Shown: positions 37,291 to 49,486, counted from the stretch's first letter. The stretch: DNA of 64,000 bases from Tupaia tana (GCA_026018925.1 JAKSZU010000029.1:9771378-9835377), one strand, 5' to 3'. Program-made: numbers and translations. Notes: a model not told the origin generated them from the sequence alone.

Positions 37291-37811
37291 AAATAAAATA
37301 ACAAATGTAATAGATCACATTAAGAGAAGAAAGGACAAAAGTCATATGATCATATTAATTGAGACATAAAAAGCATTTGATAAAATATAATAGTCCTTTA
37401 TGATTAAGAAGTACATTTCATAACCAAATAAAGGTTATATGTGACATTCCTGCAGCTAACATAACATTAAATGAGAAAAAAGTGGAAACTTTTTCAACTT
37501 CAAACTAGAACAAGACAGAGACGTCCACTTTCTTCTCTCCCATTCAATATAGATACAGGAAGTACTAGCTAAATACAGTCAATGAAAGAACAAAATAAAG
37601 ACATATAAATTGGAGAAGAAAAAATTACATTGTCCCTATTGGTGGCTGACTTGATTATATAATGGTTCCTCAGAAAAGTAGATGCATTTTTCTACTTTTT
37701 CTTTTTCTTACCACCCAATATATAGAAAAACCCAAAGAATCCACCAAATAACTCTTAGATGAAATAAACAAATGTAAAGTTGCAGGACACAAATCCAGCA
37801 TTCAAAAATAT

Positions 37812-38140
37812 GCAGTAGGTTATCCCCATAGCACAGTGCTTAAACACTGTGTAGGGAGTCAGATCCCACAAAATCACCTGTTGTTTGAGTCCAAGGCCCA
37901 GTGAGTGTGTGTATGTGTGCATGTATCCAAAATCCTGATGGGAAGGAGAATTAGAGCAAAGGGGTTGCGGCATCCCCTGAGCACCCAGGCTATGTCAGTT
38001 TAGTCTAGAAGTTTAGTCCAGAAGATAATGCCCAGGTAGGTTTATAGCACATAATGGGATTTTATGTTTCATTTTGGGGTGCCTTCTTTCCCTTGCTGAA
38101 TCTTCATCTCTCTATCACTGTCTCTAGCAAATACATAAGA
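37812..38140 (+). mobile_element. very old long tRNA-SINE
   Basis: Degenerate head ('ccccatagcacagtgctt'), 'gtttgagtccaagg', (GTAT)n-like body, and an end resembling the SINE tail near 38,120. Confidence 0.45.
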
Positions 38141-38796
38141 ATAAATATAGGTGCTATGCTAATACTGTGCCACAGTAATCTACAAATTAAAATTCCTACA
38201 AAAAACCAGCAACATTCTACACAGAAATAATTGTAAAATTTATGCAGAATCAGAAAAGACCCATATAATCTGACCAATATTGTACAAAAGGAATAAAGTT
38301 GGAGGTATCTTACTTCCTGACTCCAAAATGTACTGTAAATCCATAATCACCAAAACAGCATGGTACTGGCACAAACACAGACATACAGGCCAACCAAATA
38401 GAATGAACAGAAAAAAACTTAAAATACAAGCCAACTGATTTTTGACAAAGACCACAGATCAAGCCTGTGGAAAAAAAGACAGTTTTCAGTAAATGGTTCT
38501 GGGAGAACTCAATATCCACCAACATTCAAGTAAAACTAGATCATCTCTTACCAGTTACGTTTAATTCAAAATGGATTAAAGCCTTTAATATAATGGTCAA
38601 ATTTATAAACCTACTAATGAAAATGTAGGAAAACAACATGTTGGAGTGGGCAAAGACTACTTTAATAAGACCCATGAGGCATAGACAAAACTGCCAAAAA
38701 TAGAGAAACTTGATTATATAAGAAAAAATATTTCTCAACAGCAAAGAAAATAAAAATCAGAATAGGGACACAATGACGCTGTAATATAAAAAACCA

Positions 38797-38920
38797 TAAG
38801 CCAGCAATGGTGGCTAAGTTGTGGATTCCCACATGGCTGACCGTGGTCCAAGTCCTGGACCAGGTGGCTCAAAAATGACAACAAATAAATAGATAAGTAA
38901 AAAATATTATTAAAAAAAAT
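38797..38920 (+). mobile_element. short tRNA-SINE variant
   Basis: 'aagccagcaatggtggctaag', 'gtggtccaagtcctgga', then a brief AT-rich tail. Confidence 0.65.
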
Positions 38921-38934
38921 ACTGTATTTCACGA

Positions 38935-40150
38935 AGGTGTACAATGATTACTTGTAAACCAGGAATGATCTCAAAATGAAAATATATGTATAATTATATT
39001 TATATTTATCTTTGTATGTATACATATTTACTGTTCATAATTGTATGTGTACTTATAAGCAACTGGCAGCACAGTAGGTTTATTTACACCAGCATTACCA
39101 CAAACACGTGGGTAATGCGTTACTCTACAAGGTAATGACAGCTATAACCACGGTAGGTTACGGAAATTTTGGGGCTTCATTATAATCTTCTTGGACCACA
39201 TTAATACACACAGTACATCACTGAAATGCTGTTATGCAGTGCATTACTATATTGGTCAAGAAATATAACTTTGGACAGTTTGTGGCATAATCAGCACATA
39301 CACACTAGCTGAGAGAAATTTATGTAGAGTTCTTTAGGAACCTGTAGTAGATTCCTGCCACACATTCCAGGTTTAAACAATGCATCAAGTGGATGATGCA
39401 TCAACTTGTAAGAGTTGTCTGGGACCATGCTATATTAGCAACTCTAGAAAAAGTTACTGACTGGTTTGTGTTTTAGCAATCACTAACAGTTACCACGGTA
39501 TAACACTGAGTGTTCATTTTCAGGTTAGTTAGGAAACACTATCCTCTATGTGAAACCTGTTATCTATGTGACCAATAAAGATGACCTCATGATTCATATC
39601 TCTTGAGAATTTAGCATGCTTCCCCCTTAAGAGTCAATTCAAACCATGTAATAAGTGTGTTTTTCCCACGGTATCAGAAAAAATAGAGACCAATTTGCAC
39701 TCATCTCACAGGGCTCTAAGGCCTGATAACCTGCCTATTTCACCATGTCAATTTTATCTTGCCTTTTTATACATTTCTCATGCTGAATTTTATTATTTTT
39801 ACTCTTCCATTTTAATTTATGAACCCTCATAAAATTCCTAAATACAATGTAAAACAAGTAGGGAGATCAGTAAACAACTTACCGAAAATGAATTCATTTC
39901 CTTAACCCTGGATAAATACAGCAGTTTCTAAAATAGTAGCTGGAAGAGAAGGTGAATGAAGTAGGTCAGAGAAATGATGTTGCTTATTCCATGATTCCCC
40001 TGTGGGAGAACAGACACTTACACATGAGAATGGGCTAAAAATTTAGACCTTATTGAATCACAAATTTACTCATTGATAGAAATGAAAGACACATATTAAA
40101 CTTAGGTTAATAAAAATATGCATCCCCTATTGACTTAGTAAAAATGTTAC
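38935..40150. other. non-coding; one possible ancient repeat
   Basis: No gene recognised. 39,055-39,260 ('caactggcagcacagtagg' to 'gcagtgcattactata') resembles an old, widely dispersed eutherian repeat I recall but cannot name. The rest is unassigned. Confidence 0.35.
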
Positions 40151-40155
40151 TGTGG

Positions 40156-40378
40156 GGACCAGTTTACTGACCTTTCACGTAGTTGACCAAGGTTCGACTC
40201 TCAAACCCAGTGGCTTAAACTCATGATGGGAACCTGTTTATGCATACTGAAAATCCAAAGAGGAGAATGGAGAAGAGATTCCAACATGGCAATTCACCCT
40301 GTGGGGTGATTTCTCATTTTCTGTCTCACTGTCTCTGTCTATCTGGTGAGCACACTTACTTTACATCGAAAATTTCTT
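40156..40378 (+). mobile_element. older long tRNA-SINE
   Basis: Plus copy missing part of the head after 'ggggaccag'. Its A tail resumes after the inserted SINE, at about 40,664. Confidence 0.8.
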
Positions 40379-40647
40379 TTTTTTTTTTTTGGAGAGGTTT
40401 TTTTTTTTTTTGCTATAGAGCACATGCGCTCACCAGACAGACAGAGACAGAGAGACAGAAAGCGAGAAATCACCCCCCAGGGGGGATGGCCATGCCGCAA
40501 TCCCTTCTCCTCCATTCTCCTTTTGGGATCTTGGGCATGCACGCACACACGCCTGGCGTGAGTTTAAGCCAACGGGTCCGGGACTTGAACCGCGGTTGAC
40601 TACATGGGAGTCCAGTGACATAGCCATTACGCTAACTGCTGGTCCCA
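40379..40647 (-). mobile_element. young long tRNA-SINE nested at a SINE tail
   Basis: Near-consensus reverse copy inserted at the 3' edge of the older SINE. Target duplication 'acatcgaaaatttctt' (40,363-40,378) and a one-mismatch copy at 40,648-40,663. Confidence 0.93.
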
Positions 40648-40689
40648 ACATCAAAAATTTCTTAAAAAAAAAAAAAAAATCCTCACACT

Positions 40690-40950
40690 TGGGACCAGCA
40701 CATGACATAATGGTTACATTACTGGACTCCCATGTAGTCAATCATGGTTCAAAGCCCAGATTTGATGGCTTAAAAGTTATGCCAAGCACATATGTGTATG
40801 TGTGCCCAAAATCCCGAGAGGAAAATGGAGGAGAAGGGATTGCAGTGTGGACATTTTCCCTAGAAGATGAATTCTCACTTTGTCTTTCTATTTCTCTGGT
40901 GTACACACATGCCCTGTAGCAAAAATCTATAAAGAAAAAAAAAAAAAAAC
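40690..40950 (+). mobile_element. long tRNA-SINE
   Basis: Plus copy with head 'ttgggaccagcacatgacat', full body, A tail. Confidence 0.85.
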
Positions 40951-40954
40951 TTTC

Positions 40955-41125
40955 ACTCAGAGCATGTGTGCACATGACCAAAATCCCAAGAGAAGAATGA
41001 AGAAGATGGAATTGCACATGGCCATTCCCACTGGGGGCTCATTTTTCACTTTCTGTCTTTTTGTTTCTCTCTGTCTCTCCAGCAAGTACATGTGCCCTAT
41101 CGCAAAAAAAATTTTTTTTCAAAAA
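40955..41125 (+). mobile_element. headless long tRNA-SINE body
   Basis: Starts in the body ('agcatgtgtgcacatgacc') directly after the A tail of the previous copy, with its own end 'ccctatcgcaaaaaaaat'. The tRNA-like head is absent. It is either a 5'-truncated copy or the second unit of a dimer. Confidence 0.75.
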
Positions 41126-41129
41126 AGTT

Positions 41130-41470
41130 ACTGTGAAAAATAATGTAAGAGTTTATGAATGGCTGTTTAAATAAATTATAGTATCCCAAAGAAAGAAACT
41201 TTCTTTCACTAAAATTTACATTATAGAAAAACTCTTGGTCAGTATTAACTATATTCTTATTAATAAAGACATTCCATATTATTGTTTTCTCTAGAACAGT
41301 TCTTGTATCTATATGACTAAGCCCCAGGGAAAGTATGCATCCTGCAACCTAGTATTTTTGGCATATGACCATAAAGGAAAACATGTACATCATGAGTATT
41401 GATGGCAGTACAATTTTTCAGTAATGTTTTCCCATGACAAATCTCTCTGTATCCATAATGGATACAGGGA
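41130..41470. other. non-coding, no recognised feature
   Basis: AT-rich sequence. Nothing recognised. Confidence 0.4.
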
Positions 41471-41473
41471 CTA

Positions 41474-41692
41474 TTTTTTTTCTTTTTTTTTTTTTTTTTT
41501 TTTTTTAGGTTTTTGCCATAGGGTGCATATGCTTGCCAGAGAGAGAAAGTGAGAAGAAAACTGAGAAATCACTCCCAGAGGAGCCAGCAATGCCACAGCC
41601 CCTTCTCTTCTATTCTCCTCTTTGGATTTTGGGCACACACACACATGCAACTGGTGTAATTTGCAAAACACTAGGACCAGGACTCAAGCAGA
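41474..41692 (-). mobile_element. old long tRNA-SINE
   Basis: Reverse copy from a long T run through 'aggtttttgccatagggtgc' to 'ctaggaccaggactcaag', lacking the last part of the reversed head. Confidence 0.75.
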
Positions 41693-41861
41693 TACTGTGG
41701 TAGTTAAGATGCTAGACACCCACATGGCCAACCATGGTTCAAGTCCCAGACCTGGTGGGCTAAAAATCATGCTAGACTGAGGCTGCCAGATGGCATGGCG
41801 GTTAAGCATGCTGGACTCCCATGTGGTCAACCATGGTTCAAGTCCTGTCTTCCTTTCTTGC

Positions 41862-41915
<54 letters not shown>

Positions 41916-42130
41916 CCCTCTCTGGTCAAATTGGAAAACAGTAATAAAGATAAAATAATTCTTTAAAGAAAATCATGCTGGGCACATGTGCATGCATGCC
42001 CAAAATTCCAGAAGGAGAATGGAGAAGGGACTGTGGTATGGCCATACACTAAGCAGGGTGATTTCTCACTTTTCAGCTGTTTCCCTGTCTCTCTCTGGTG
42101 AGTACACATACCCAATGGCAAACACTTTAA
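41693..42130 (+). mobile_element. old long tRNA-SINE, split by a short SINE
   Basis: 5' part 41,693-41,773 ('gtggtagttaagatgctag' to 'aaaatcatgct') and 3' part from 41,980 ('gggcacatgtgcatgcatgc' to 'cccaatggcaaac'). The break holds a short SINE, and 'aaaatcatgct' is duplicated on both sides. Confidence 0.85.
41774..41968 (+). mobile_element. short tRNA-SINE nested in a long one
   Basis: Head 'agactgaggctgccagatgg', 'ggttcaagtcctg', a (TC)n tract of about 50 nt (41,862-41,913), 'tctggtcaaattgg' and an AT-rich end. Perfect 11-bp duplication 'aaaatcatgct' (41,763-41,773 and 41,969-41,979). Confidence 0.9.
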
Positions 42131-42234
42131 AGTTATTAATTCAATCAATGTGTCAGGTCTTTTTGTGTCAATGTACAAGCTGATTCATAAAAGTCCAATA
42201 TCTCCAACATGCTGTTAATAACAAACAAGATGTG

Positions 42235-42455
42235 GTACAGCAGGTGGCATGGGTTAGGGCCCTGGATCCCAAATGGCCAACTGCATGGTTCCAGTCCCAG
42301 ACCCTTCAAAATCACAATGGGTGAGTGTTCACACATGCCCAAATTCTCAAGAGGAGATTGGAGAAGGAGGACAAAAGGACTGCAGTATGGCCACCCATCA
42401 GGGGTGATTTCTCTTTCACTCTGTCTTCACAACATACATGTCATATAGCCAGAGA
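42235..42455 (+). mobile_element. old long tRNA-SINE
   Basis: Plus copy: 'gtacagcaggtggcatggg', 'catggttccagtcccaga', body, 'catatagccag' end. Confidence 0.7.
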
Positions 42456-42491
42456 GAGAGAAAAACAAAAAGAGAAAAAAGAAAAGAAATT

Positions 42492-43165
42492 TGTCAGCAT
42501 ATACCCCAGGATTGGCTCAATCTAAGAGGAAACAGAAAGAAAGAGACAAAGAGACAGAATATCAGTAGACACAGGTGGCCTGAGCCTAGGCAGCACAAGC
42601 AACTTGGGCTGCCCAGACAAACTGGGCATCTTTATTTACAGGGCACAGCAAACTACTTACATGTATTTCATGACATTCTATAGATAAATTGGTATGTTAT
42701 AGACAATAAGAAGCAAGTAACAAACCTATAAGGGCTTAGATATACTGGGCTGAGTGTATCTCTTGGCAATAATCTTATCAAAGAGAAATCCCATTAAACT
42801 TCTTATTTAGTGGAGAGAAGCCTAGCTGCAGGTGTGGGGAAGATACATCTTTAAAACATAAGAGATGTTGATAAGGCTAAAGAATCTTGTTATAGGGCAG
42901 GAGCCCCCAGGCCCAGAGAAGGCTAAAGAATCTTACAGAGGCAAAGCAGGGATTGGACTTTGCTAACTGGGGACAGGATGTTTCCTGAATTCCATCAGAT
43001 GTGTCTGTTGGGAGGCCCCTAGCAAATTTCACCCTTTGCTCTGCCTGCAGCAAGGGTCAAGAAAAGGACAAGCTGCAAGGTTCTGCCATAGCCAAAAGGG
43101 ACAGGTGGTGTTTGCTCAGAGCATGTCCCCACACCCTCAGGGTCTCTCTCCAAATACTCCCTACA
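42492..43165 (-). repeat. probable solo LTR
   Basis: Read on the minus strand it begins TGTAGGGAGT and ends CTGACA. It contains AATAAA about 130 bases before its end, followed by a pyrimidine-rich U5-like segment ('tctgtctctttgtctctttc'). The flanks 'gaaatt' and 'gaaaat' could be a one-mismatch 6-bp target duplication. No internal retroviral genes adjoin it. Family not recognised. Confidence 0.5.
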
Positions 43166-43402
43166 GAAAATGATCAAGACCTGATATCTCTAAGGATATC
43201 AGAGCATTTGATGAGAGTATATTGAACAGACCTCATGATATCAAGAGACAAGTGGCACAGAAGAAGTAGCTAGAAAAAGGCTGATGCATGTTGCCTAGCT
43301 GAAGAATGGCAAAGCTTGCCTTGCACAGCTATCTTTGAATCAATGTCATAGGGTCAAATAATATGTATTAGTAGAAATTTAATAGAAAAAGCAGACAACA
43401 AC
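43166..43402. other. flank between LTR and L1
   Basis: Nothing recognised. Ends with the L1 target duplication. Confidence 0.4.
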
Positions 43403-43416
43403 AAGATTTCAACACA

Positions 43417-46400
43417 ACTTGCCTGCACAGGTGTCCTCACCATAAACCCCCAAGGTGCAAAACCCAGTGGCAATGAGAAAGAGTGGGCATAGAAGGACCA
43501 CATGTCTCAGACATCTTAGAGCTGCATTTTGCCCACAGAGGTGTGCTTTATACCTCCCTTGCCTCACTTTTCTTCCCCCCTTCACCTTATGCCAGGAGCT
43601 GGTGGCAGTAAGAGAGGGAATGCCGAGAGGTAACACGGAAGACAGCGTATCCTGACTTACTGCTGCTGCATTTTCTCCCTCAGCTCCCACCCCACTGCCC
43701 AGGTGTGCATTGGAACCTCTCCCCTGTGCTCCTCAGCCATAGGCCACATGGTGCAGGTGCCTCAGCAGCCAGAGAGTCAGCACAAAACAACCACACCCCT
43801 TAGATGTCTTGCTCAGACCTTTTGCCTGCCTTTCCCATGCACCCCTCTGCCACAAGCGTAGGAGTCAGCAGCAAGAGAGATAGAGAAACAGAGAATGAAT
43901 GTGCAAATTCACACATCTCAGATTTTCTGCTACCTTTTTGCCTGCACAGGTGTGCTTTTAGGGTCCCCCTACCCCACAATCCACCCATGGCATAGAAGCC
44001 CATGGTACAGACAGAGAGAGAGAAAGAGAGAGCGAGAGACTGAAAGAACAGAAAGACCACACTTCTCAGACTTTCAGCTGCTGTCTTTTGCACTGGTGTG
44101 CTTTGGACCCTTCCAAATCTTCAACCTTTTTGCCGTAAATCCTAATGGTGCAGAAGCCAATGGCAGCAAGAGACAGAGAGAGTGAGCACAGAAGGGCAGT
44201 GCATCTCAGATTTCTTGCTGCTGCCTGTTACACTGGTGTGCTTTGGACCCACATCCTTCCCTCATGCTCTGCCACCTTAATCCCTCACTGTGCAGAAGCC
44301 AGAGACAGTGAAAATGAATGAGCTCAGAAGGACCACATGTCTGACTTCTTCCTGTTTCTTTTTGTCCACATATTTGTATAAGAACCTTCCCTTCTCTGCC
44401 ACTCCATTTTCAGCCTCTAAGGTGTAGGAGCCAGGAGCACTGAAAGAGAGAGGAACAGCATGTCTCAGACTTCTTGCTGCTGCATTTTGCCTGTGCAGGT
44501 GTGCTTTGGACCCTTCCTCCATACTTCACCCCTCTGCCATAAATCCTCACATTGCAGGAGCCAGCAGCAGCGAAACAAAGATAAGAATAATCGCAGAAGG
44601 ACCACATGTCTCAGACTTCCTGACGCTGCCTTTTGCCCATGCAGGTGTACTTGGGACTCTCCACAACCTGCACCCCTCTGCCATAAATCTCCAAGGTGCA
44701 GAAGCTAGGGGCAATGAGAGAGACAGAAAGAGTTTGTCTCAGACTTCTTGCTTCTGCCTTTTGAAAGCCCAGATCTGTTTTCGAACATCCCCCACCACCC
44801 AGGCTCTCTACCATAAGCCTCTATGATGCAGGAGTCAGTGGCAGTGAGACAAAGTGAGTGCAGAAGGACTGCACATCTCCAACTTGTAGCTGCTGCCTCT
44901 TCCCTGTGCAGGTGAGCTTTGAATTCTCCCCTGACATATAACTACACCATACACTCCCATAGTGTAGGTGTCAGTGACAGCAAGGGAGGGGGGAAAAAAA
45001 GGGCACAAAAGGATCTTGTATATCCATCTCTGATTTCTTTTCCTCTCTTTAAATTAATAAATTATTTATTTTTCTCATTTCATTTTCTTTTATACATTCA
45101 ATCACATTATTATTTGTCTTACAAAGTGGATTATTTCAACAGGTGAACATTTCTTCCTAGTACAGTTGATAAAACTACAAAATATCTTCAACAGATAATA
45201 CCACACCTCTTTGTGCCATTAATGCTTTGCCTCCCTATGCCTCCCCCAAATGTCCGTCCTCAGACCTTCCTCTTTCACACACACTATATCTGGTATTTAC
45301 AGCTATATACTGTATTTCTATATCCTTTAGTCAATCAGTTTCAGCCATAGAGTGTGGATACTAAGTATATATTAAGTGGGGACATACAATGCCTCTTCAT
45401 CTCTGATTTCCTGCTGCTTCCTTTTGCCTGCCCAAGTGTTCTCTAAACCCTTTCCAGGCTCTGAGTCCCTCTGCTTTAACCTTCCCAGCTTCCAGTGCAG
45501 AAGACAGCTGCATTAAGAAAGAGAGAGAGAGAGAGAGAGCACACACACAGGACAGTGCATCTCAGAAACCTTGCTGCTGCATTTGCCTGTGAAGTTGCAC
45601 TTTGGATCCTCCTCTCCCTACCCTCCCTGGCAGCTCTCTGCCATAAGCCCACAAGGTGAAGGAACCAATGGCAATGAGAGAGAGAGGAAGCATAAGGACC
45701 TTGTATCTCAGACTTCTTGCTGCTGCCGTTTGTCTCCCTGCAGGAGTGCTTTGGGACCTCCCTCACCACCACCCCCAGTCCCTCCACCATAAGCCAACCC
45801 CCTTGAAGGAGCCAGTGACAAAAGAGAGCATCTCAGACTCCTTCATGCTGGTTTTTTCGGTCACAGGTGTACTCTGGACATTCTCTGCACCCTTCCACCT
45901 TAAACTTACACAGTCCAGGAGCCAGCAGCACTGAGAGACAGAGAGAAACAAAAGAACCCCATGTCTGACATCATACTGCTGCCTTCTGCCAGAATAAGTG
46001 TGCTTTGAAATTTCTGTTCCCCACCCCCAGCATGCCTCTGTAATAAGCCTCCAGGTTGCAGGGACCAGGGGGCAGACAGAGAGTCCACCTATGCATGCCC
46101 AGAAGGATAGCACATCTCAGACTTCACACTGCTACCTTTTACCCATGTAGGTGTGCTTTGGACTGTCCCCACACATCACCCCTCTGCCATAAGCCCCATG
46201 GTATAGGAGCCCACAGCATCGAGACAGAATAGAGTGATCACAGAATGACTGCACACCTCAGAGTCCTTGCTGTTGCCTTTTGTCCACACAGGTGTGCTTT
46301 GGACCCTCTCACCACTCGTGTGCCCATCCTCTAGAAGACCTCATGCTAGTCTGAGCCAGGGGCAACAGAGAGTGAGCACAGGAGGGTGGAGCTTCTTCCT

Positions 46401-47575
46401 TCTGCCTTTTGCCCATGCAGGGGTACTTTAGACTCTCCATATCCCATGTCCCTCTGCATTAACCTCCTAAAGTGCATGAATCAGCATTGGCAAGAAAGAC
46501 ACAGAGAGAGAGTGAGTGCAGGAGGATAATTACCTCAGACCTCTTGCTGCTACCTTTGGCAAGTCTAGATGTGCTTTAAAATGTCCCTCACCACTCTGCC
46601 CTCCACCATAAGCCCCCATGGTAAAGGAGCCAGTGGCAGTGAGACAGTGAGAGTTAGCACTGACTTTCAGACTTTTTGTTGCTGCCTTTTCCCTATAGAG
46701 ATTCACTTTGGAACCTTCCTCTCCAGCACCTCTGCCATAGCCCCCATGTGCAGGAGCCAGGGATAGCAAGAAAGAGTGAATGAAGAAGTACCTTGCATCT
46801 GAGACTTCTTGCTGTTGTCTTTTGCCTACATGGGTACGGTTTATAACCTCCTCCTGCCCACACTTCCTCAAGTCCCCACCTTGCAGGAGTCAGGAACAGC
46901 AAGTCAGATAGAGAGCATGAGTGCAGAAGGACCTCATGTCTCAGTGTTCTTGATGCTGCCTTTTGCCTGCATAAGTGTGCTTTTGACCTTCACCACTGCC
47001 TAGGCCCCTCTGCCATAACTGACACAGTGCAAGAATCAGGGGCAGGAAAAAAGAGTGAACACCGAAAGACAGTGCATCTCAGAGTTCTTGCTTTTGACTT
47101 CTGCCTGAGCAGGTATGCTTTGGACACTCTTCCCAATGCACTTCTGCAGCAAGCACTCATGGTGCAGGAGCTAGGAACTAGTAGCAGAGAGAGAGAGAGA
47201 GGAAGAGAGAGAGAGAGAGACAAAGTGAGCCTATTAACTACACATCTCAGACTTCTTGCTGCTGCCTTTGCCTGCACAGCTGTGTTTTTGACCCTTCTCC
47301 CACCTCACCCTGCACCTTAAGCCTCCATGGTTCAAGAACCAGTGAGTGGCAACAAGAGACTGAGCTTCAGCATAGATGGATTGCACATCTCAGACTTCTT
47401 TTTTCTGCCTTTAGCTCAAGCTGGTGTGCTTTCACCCTCTGGCATACCCCCCTCTACCTTAATCCCCCTGTGGTTCAGGACTAAGTGCAGCAACAGAGAG
47501 GCAGGAAGTGCAGAAGGACCAGGCCTCTCAGACTTCTTGCCTCTGCTTTTTGCATGCCTTAGTTTGCTTTGAGAT
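43417..47575 (+). repeat. L1 5' UTR monomer array, ~27 units of ~140 bp
   Basis: Degenerate units recur every 120-150 bp, anchored by 'ctcagacttcttgctgctgcc', then 'ttttgcctgcacaggtgtgc', a C-rich 'cacccctctgccataagcc', 'caaggtgcaggagccagtgg' and a (GA)n-rich segment. I count about 27 anchors, for example at about 43,505, 44,063, 44,463, 44,610, 45,708, 46,112, 46,800, 47,247 and 47,527. Mouse and rat L1 promoters are built from tandem monomers in this way, so this array is probably the element's promoter. The many small open frames in it are artefacts. Confidence 0.88.
45038..45397 (-). mobile_element. inverted L1 3' UTR inserted in the monomer array
   Basis: A 5'-truncated L1 tail in minus orientation. 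On the minus strand it begins 'atgtccccacttaatatat' and includes 'ctctatggctgaaactga', then A-rich sequence, parallel to 54,170-54,470. Flanked by the perfect 13-bp duplication 'catctctgatttc' (45,025-45,037 and 45,398-45,410). Confidence 0.85.
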
Positions 47576-47870
47576 TTTAGTTAGCTGACTTGAACTTCCT
47601 TCTTTATTTGAACCAACCCCAAGTACAACTAATTCTGAGAGATTGAGATAGAAACCAACATCTAAAGCTGGCTACTTATACCCTTCTTGGATTGATAGAA
47701 AAGGCCATATCCCCAAAACACACCTGAGAATTAGAGCTCATCCTCCCCACTAACACTACAGAATCAATATGAAGAAAAAATAAAATATCTCTCCCTCAAG
47801 GTAACAGAAAAATTTCTCAATAAAAGAGTACAAAAGAACTCACAGAAATATCAGAAAAAAAAATACAGAA
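47576..47870 (+). other. non-monomeric 5' UTR linker of the L1
   Basis: Single-copy segment between the last monomer and ORF1, equivalent to the 'tether' of rodent L1s. Starts 'tgagattttagttagctg'. Confidence 0.6.
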
Positions 47871-49130
47871 TGTTCAGTGACAAAACTGAATGAGATGAAA
47901 GAGAAAACAGACAACTATCTCCAGATAAGGAAATCATTCCAAGACCTGAAAAAGAATTCCATAAACAGACAAACACCATAAAAAAGAATTAAACAGAACT
48001 CCTAGAGATAAAGAGTGTAACATAAAAAATAAAAAACATCTCCCTTGAAAGTATTAATAGCAGATTAGACCATGCAGAAGACAGAATCTCTGATCTAGAA
48101 GACAAAGCCATTGACTTAAACAAAACTACCAAAAAGAGTGAAAAAATAACTGTTGGGGACAAAAACCATCCCATGCCTGAGAATTAAGCGAGAAGGAGAG
48201 AATGCAGAAGGGAGTTGAAAGCAACCCCATTCCTAGACAGAAAGCCAAAGGGACTCCATGGCCAACCAGATAGCTCCTGGCATGGGCTGAGTCTCAAGAT
48301 TGTTTGGTGATATTGCACAGCCAAAATACTGTCTAACTACTAAGTTAATGATAGCTATCGATTTTGTACCAAAAACACAGCCTACAAAGAATGTCATGTA
48401 CATTGTATACTGTTCTCTGTAGCTAAACTCACTACTTATTTTATTTAATTTAGAGTAAATGCATTCTGCTTTGGCACAGTATTGCTTCTGCTCCAAGAGA
48501 GCTTTAGCCCCCTCTTTTAACTTTTCCTCATCTCTTGCCTCAATTCTTCATGACAGTCTACCTTTGAGCCCTGAGTTTCTCACAAATAACCTCTCAAAAT
48601 GACGACATACCAGAAATACTAGACACCATTAAACACCCAAATATCTGAATAATTGGTATTCCAGAAAGTGAAGAATATGACTATAGCATTGAAAACCTAT
48701 CCCATGAAATATTTGAAGAAAGCTTTCCAAACCTAGAGAAACATTCAGACATTAGACCCAACAAATACAAGGACCCCAAATGGAATAAACCTAAGAAGAT
48801 TCTCACAATGGTACATCACAGCCAGAATGATCAAAATTGAAAACAATGTTCTAAAAATGGCAAGAAAGAAATGAATAGTTATTTACAAATTGTTTTCCTA
48901 CAAGGGTAACATGAGACCCCTCAACTGAAACAATGCAATCAAGGAAAGAACGAGGAGACATATTCAAAACAGTGAAAGAAAGACAATTTCAACCAATATG
49001 AAACCCTGTGAGATTATCCTTCAAATTAGAAGAACACAAAAATATCATTCCCAGATTAAAACAAAAAAAAAACCTGAAAAAAATTTATCAGCACTAGACC
49101 AGATGTTCACAAAGTACTGAAGGGTGTAGA
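47870..49130 (+). pseudogene. L1 ORF1 remnant
   Basis: Broken ORF1 interrupted by the solo LTR at 48,151-48,584. Segments match the intact ORF1 at 61,896: 'cttgaaagtattaatagcag' (48,040; coiled coil), 'cccaaatatctgaataattgg' type sequence at 48,635 (start of the RNA-binding domain), and the C-terminal 'cactagaccagatgttcac' at 49,094. Multiple stops and frameshifts. Confidence 0.85.
48151..48584 (+). repeat. solo LTR in L1 ORF1
   Basis: A 434-bp unit starting TGTTGGGGAC and ending TTTCTCACA. It splits the ORF1 remnant and is flanked by a perfect 6-bp duplication 'aataac' (48,145-48,150 and 48,585-48,590). TG...CA ends plus a 6-bp duplication fit a class II (betaretrovirus-like) LTR. No internal genes remain, so it arose by LTR-LTR recombination. 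Confidence 0.85.
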
Positions 49131-49486
49131 ATAGCAGGAAAACTAAAAAGACATAAACAAATAAGAGAACAAAACAAACTGGAAAATGTCTAACAAAATG
49201 GCAGTGAAAAGTCAGTAAATATCAATAATTGTGTAGAATGTTAGTGGATTAAATGCTCTAATTAAAAGACACAAATTGGCTGAAGAGATTTAAAAAAAAT
49301 TGCCCTCTATATGCTGCCTACAATAAACACATATCATGGATAAAGATACACATAGACTGAAAGTAGAGGGCTGGAAAAACATATTCCATACAAACGGAAA
49401 TTTAAAGGCTGGAGTCATGATACTGATAACAGACAAAATAGACTTTATGACAAAAACCATAAGAACAATTAAAGAAGGAAACTAGA

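Larger units (their letters stand above)
36880..38790 (+). mobile_element. old L1 ORF2 C-terminal half, interrupted by SINEs
   Basis: The order of L1 ORF2 is followed from 'tatgaccacataggattt' (about 36,980) through 'catatgatcatatt' (37,350), 'tgactccaaaatgta' (38,320) and 'atggtactggcacaaac' (38,360) to 'gcaaagactact' (38,650). SINEs at about 37,038 and 37,812 interrupt it. Frames are broken. Confidence 0.7.

Noticed and set aside
43455..47572. Many open frames of 60-116 codons on both strands in the monomer array
   Set aside because: They recur with the monomers in all frames and have no start context or domain.
43417..47575. Satellite or CRISPR-like array
   Set aside because: Units are degenerate and directly adjacent without unique spacers, and the array lies within an L1 bounded by a target duplication.
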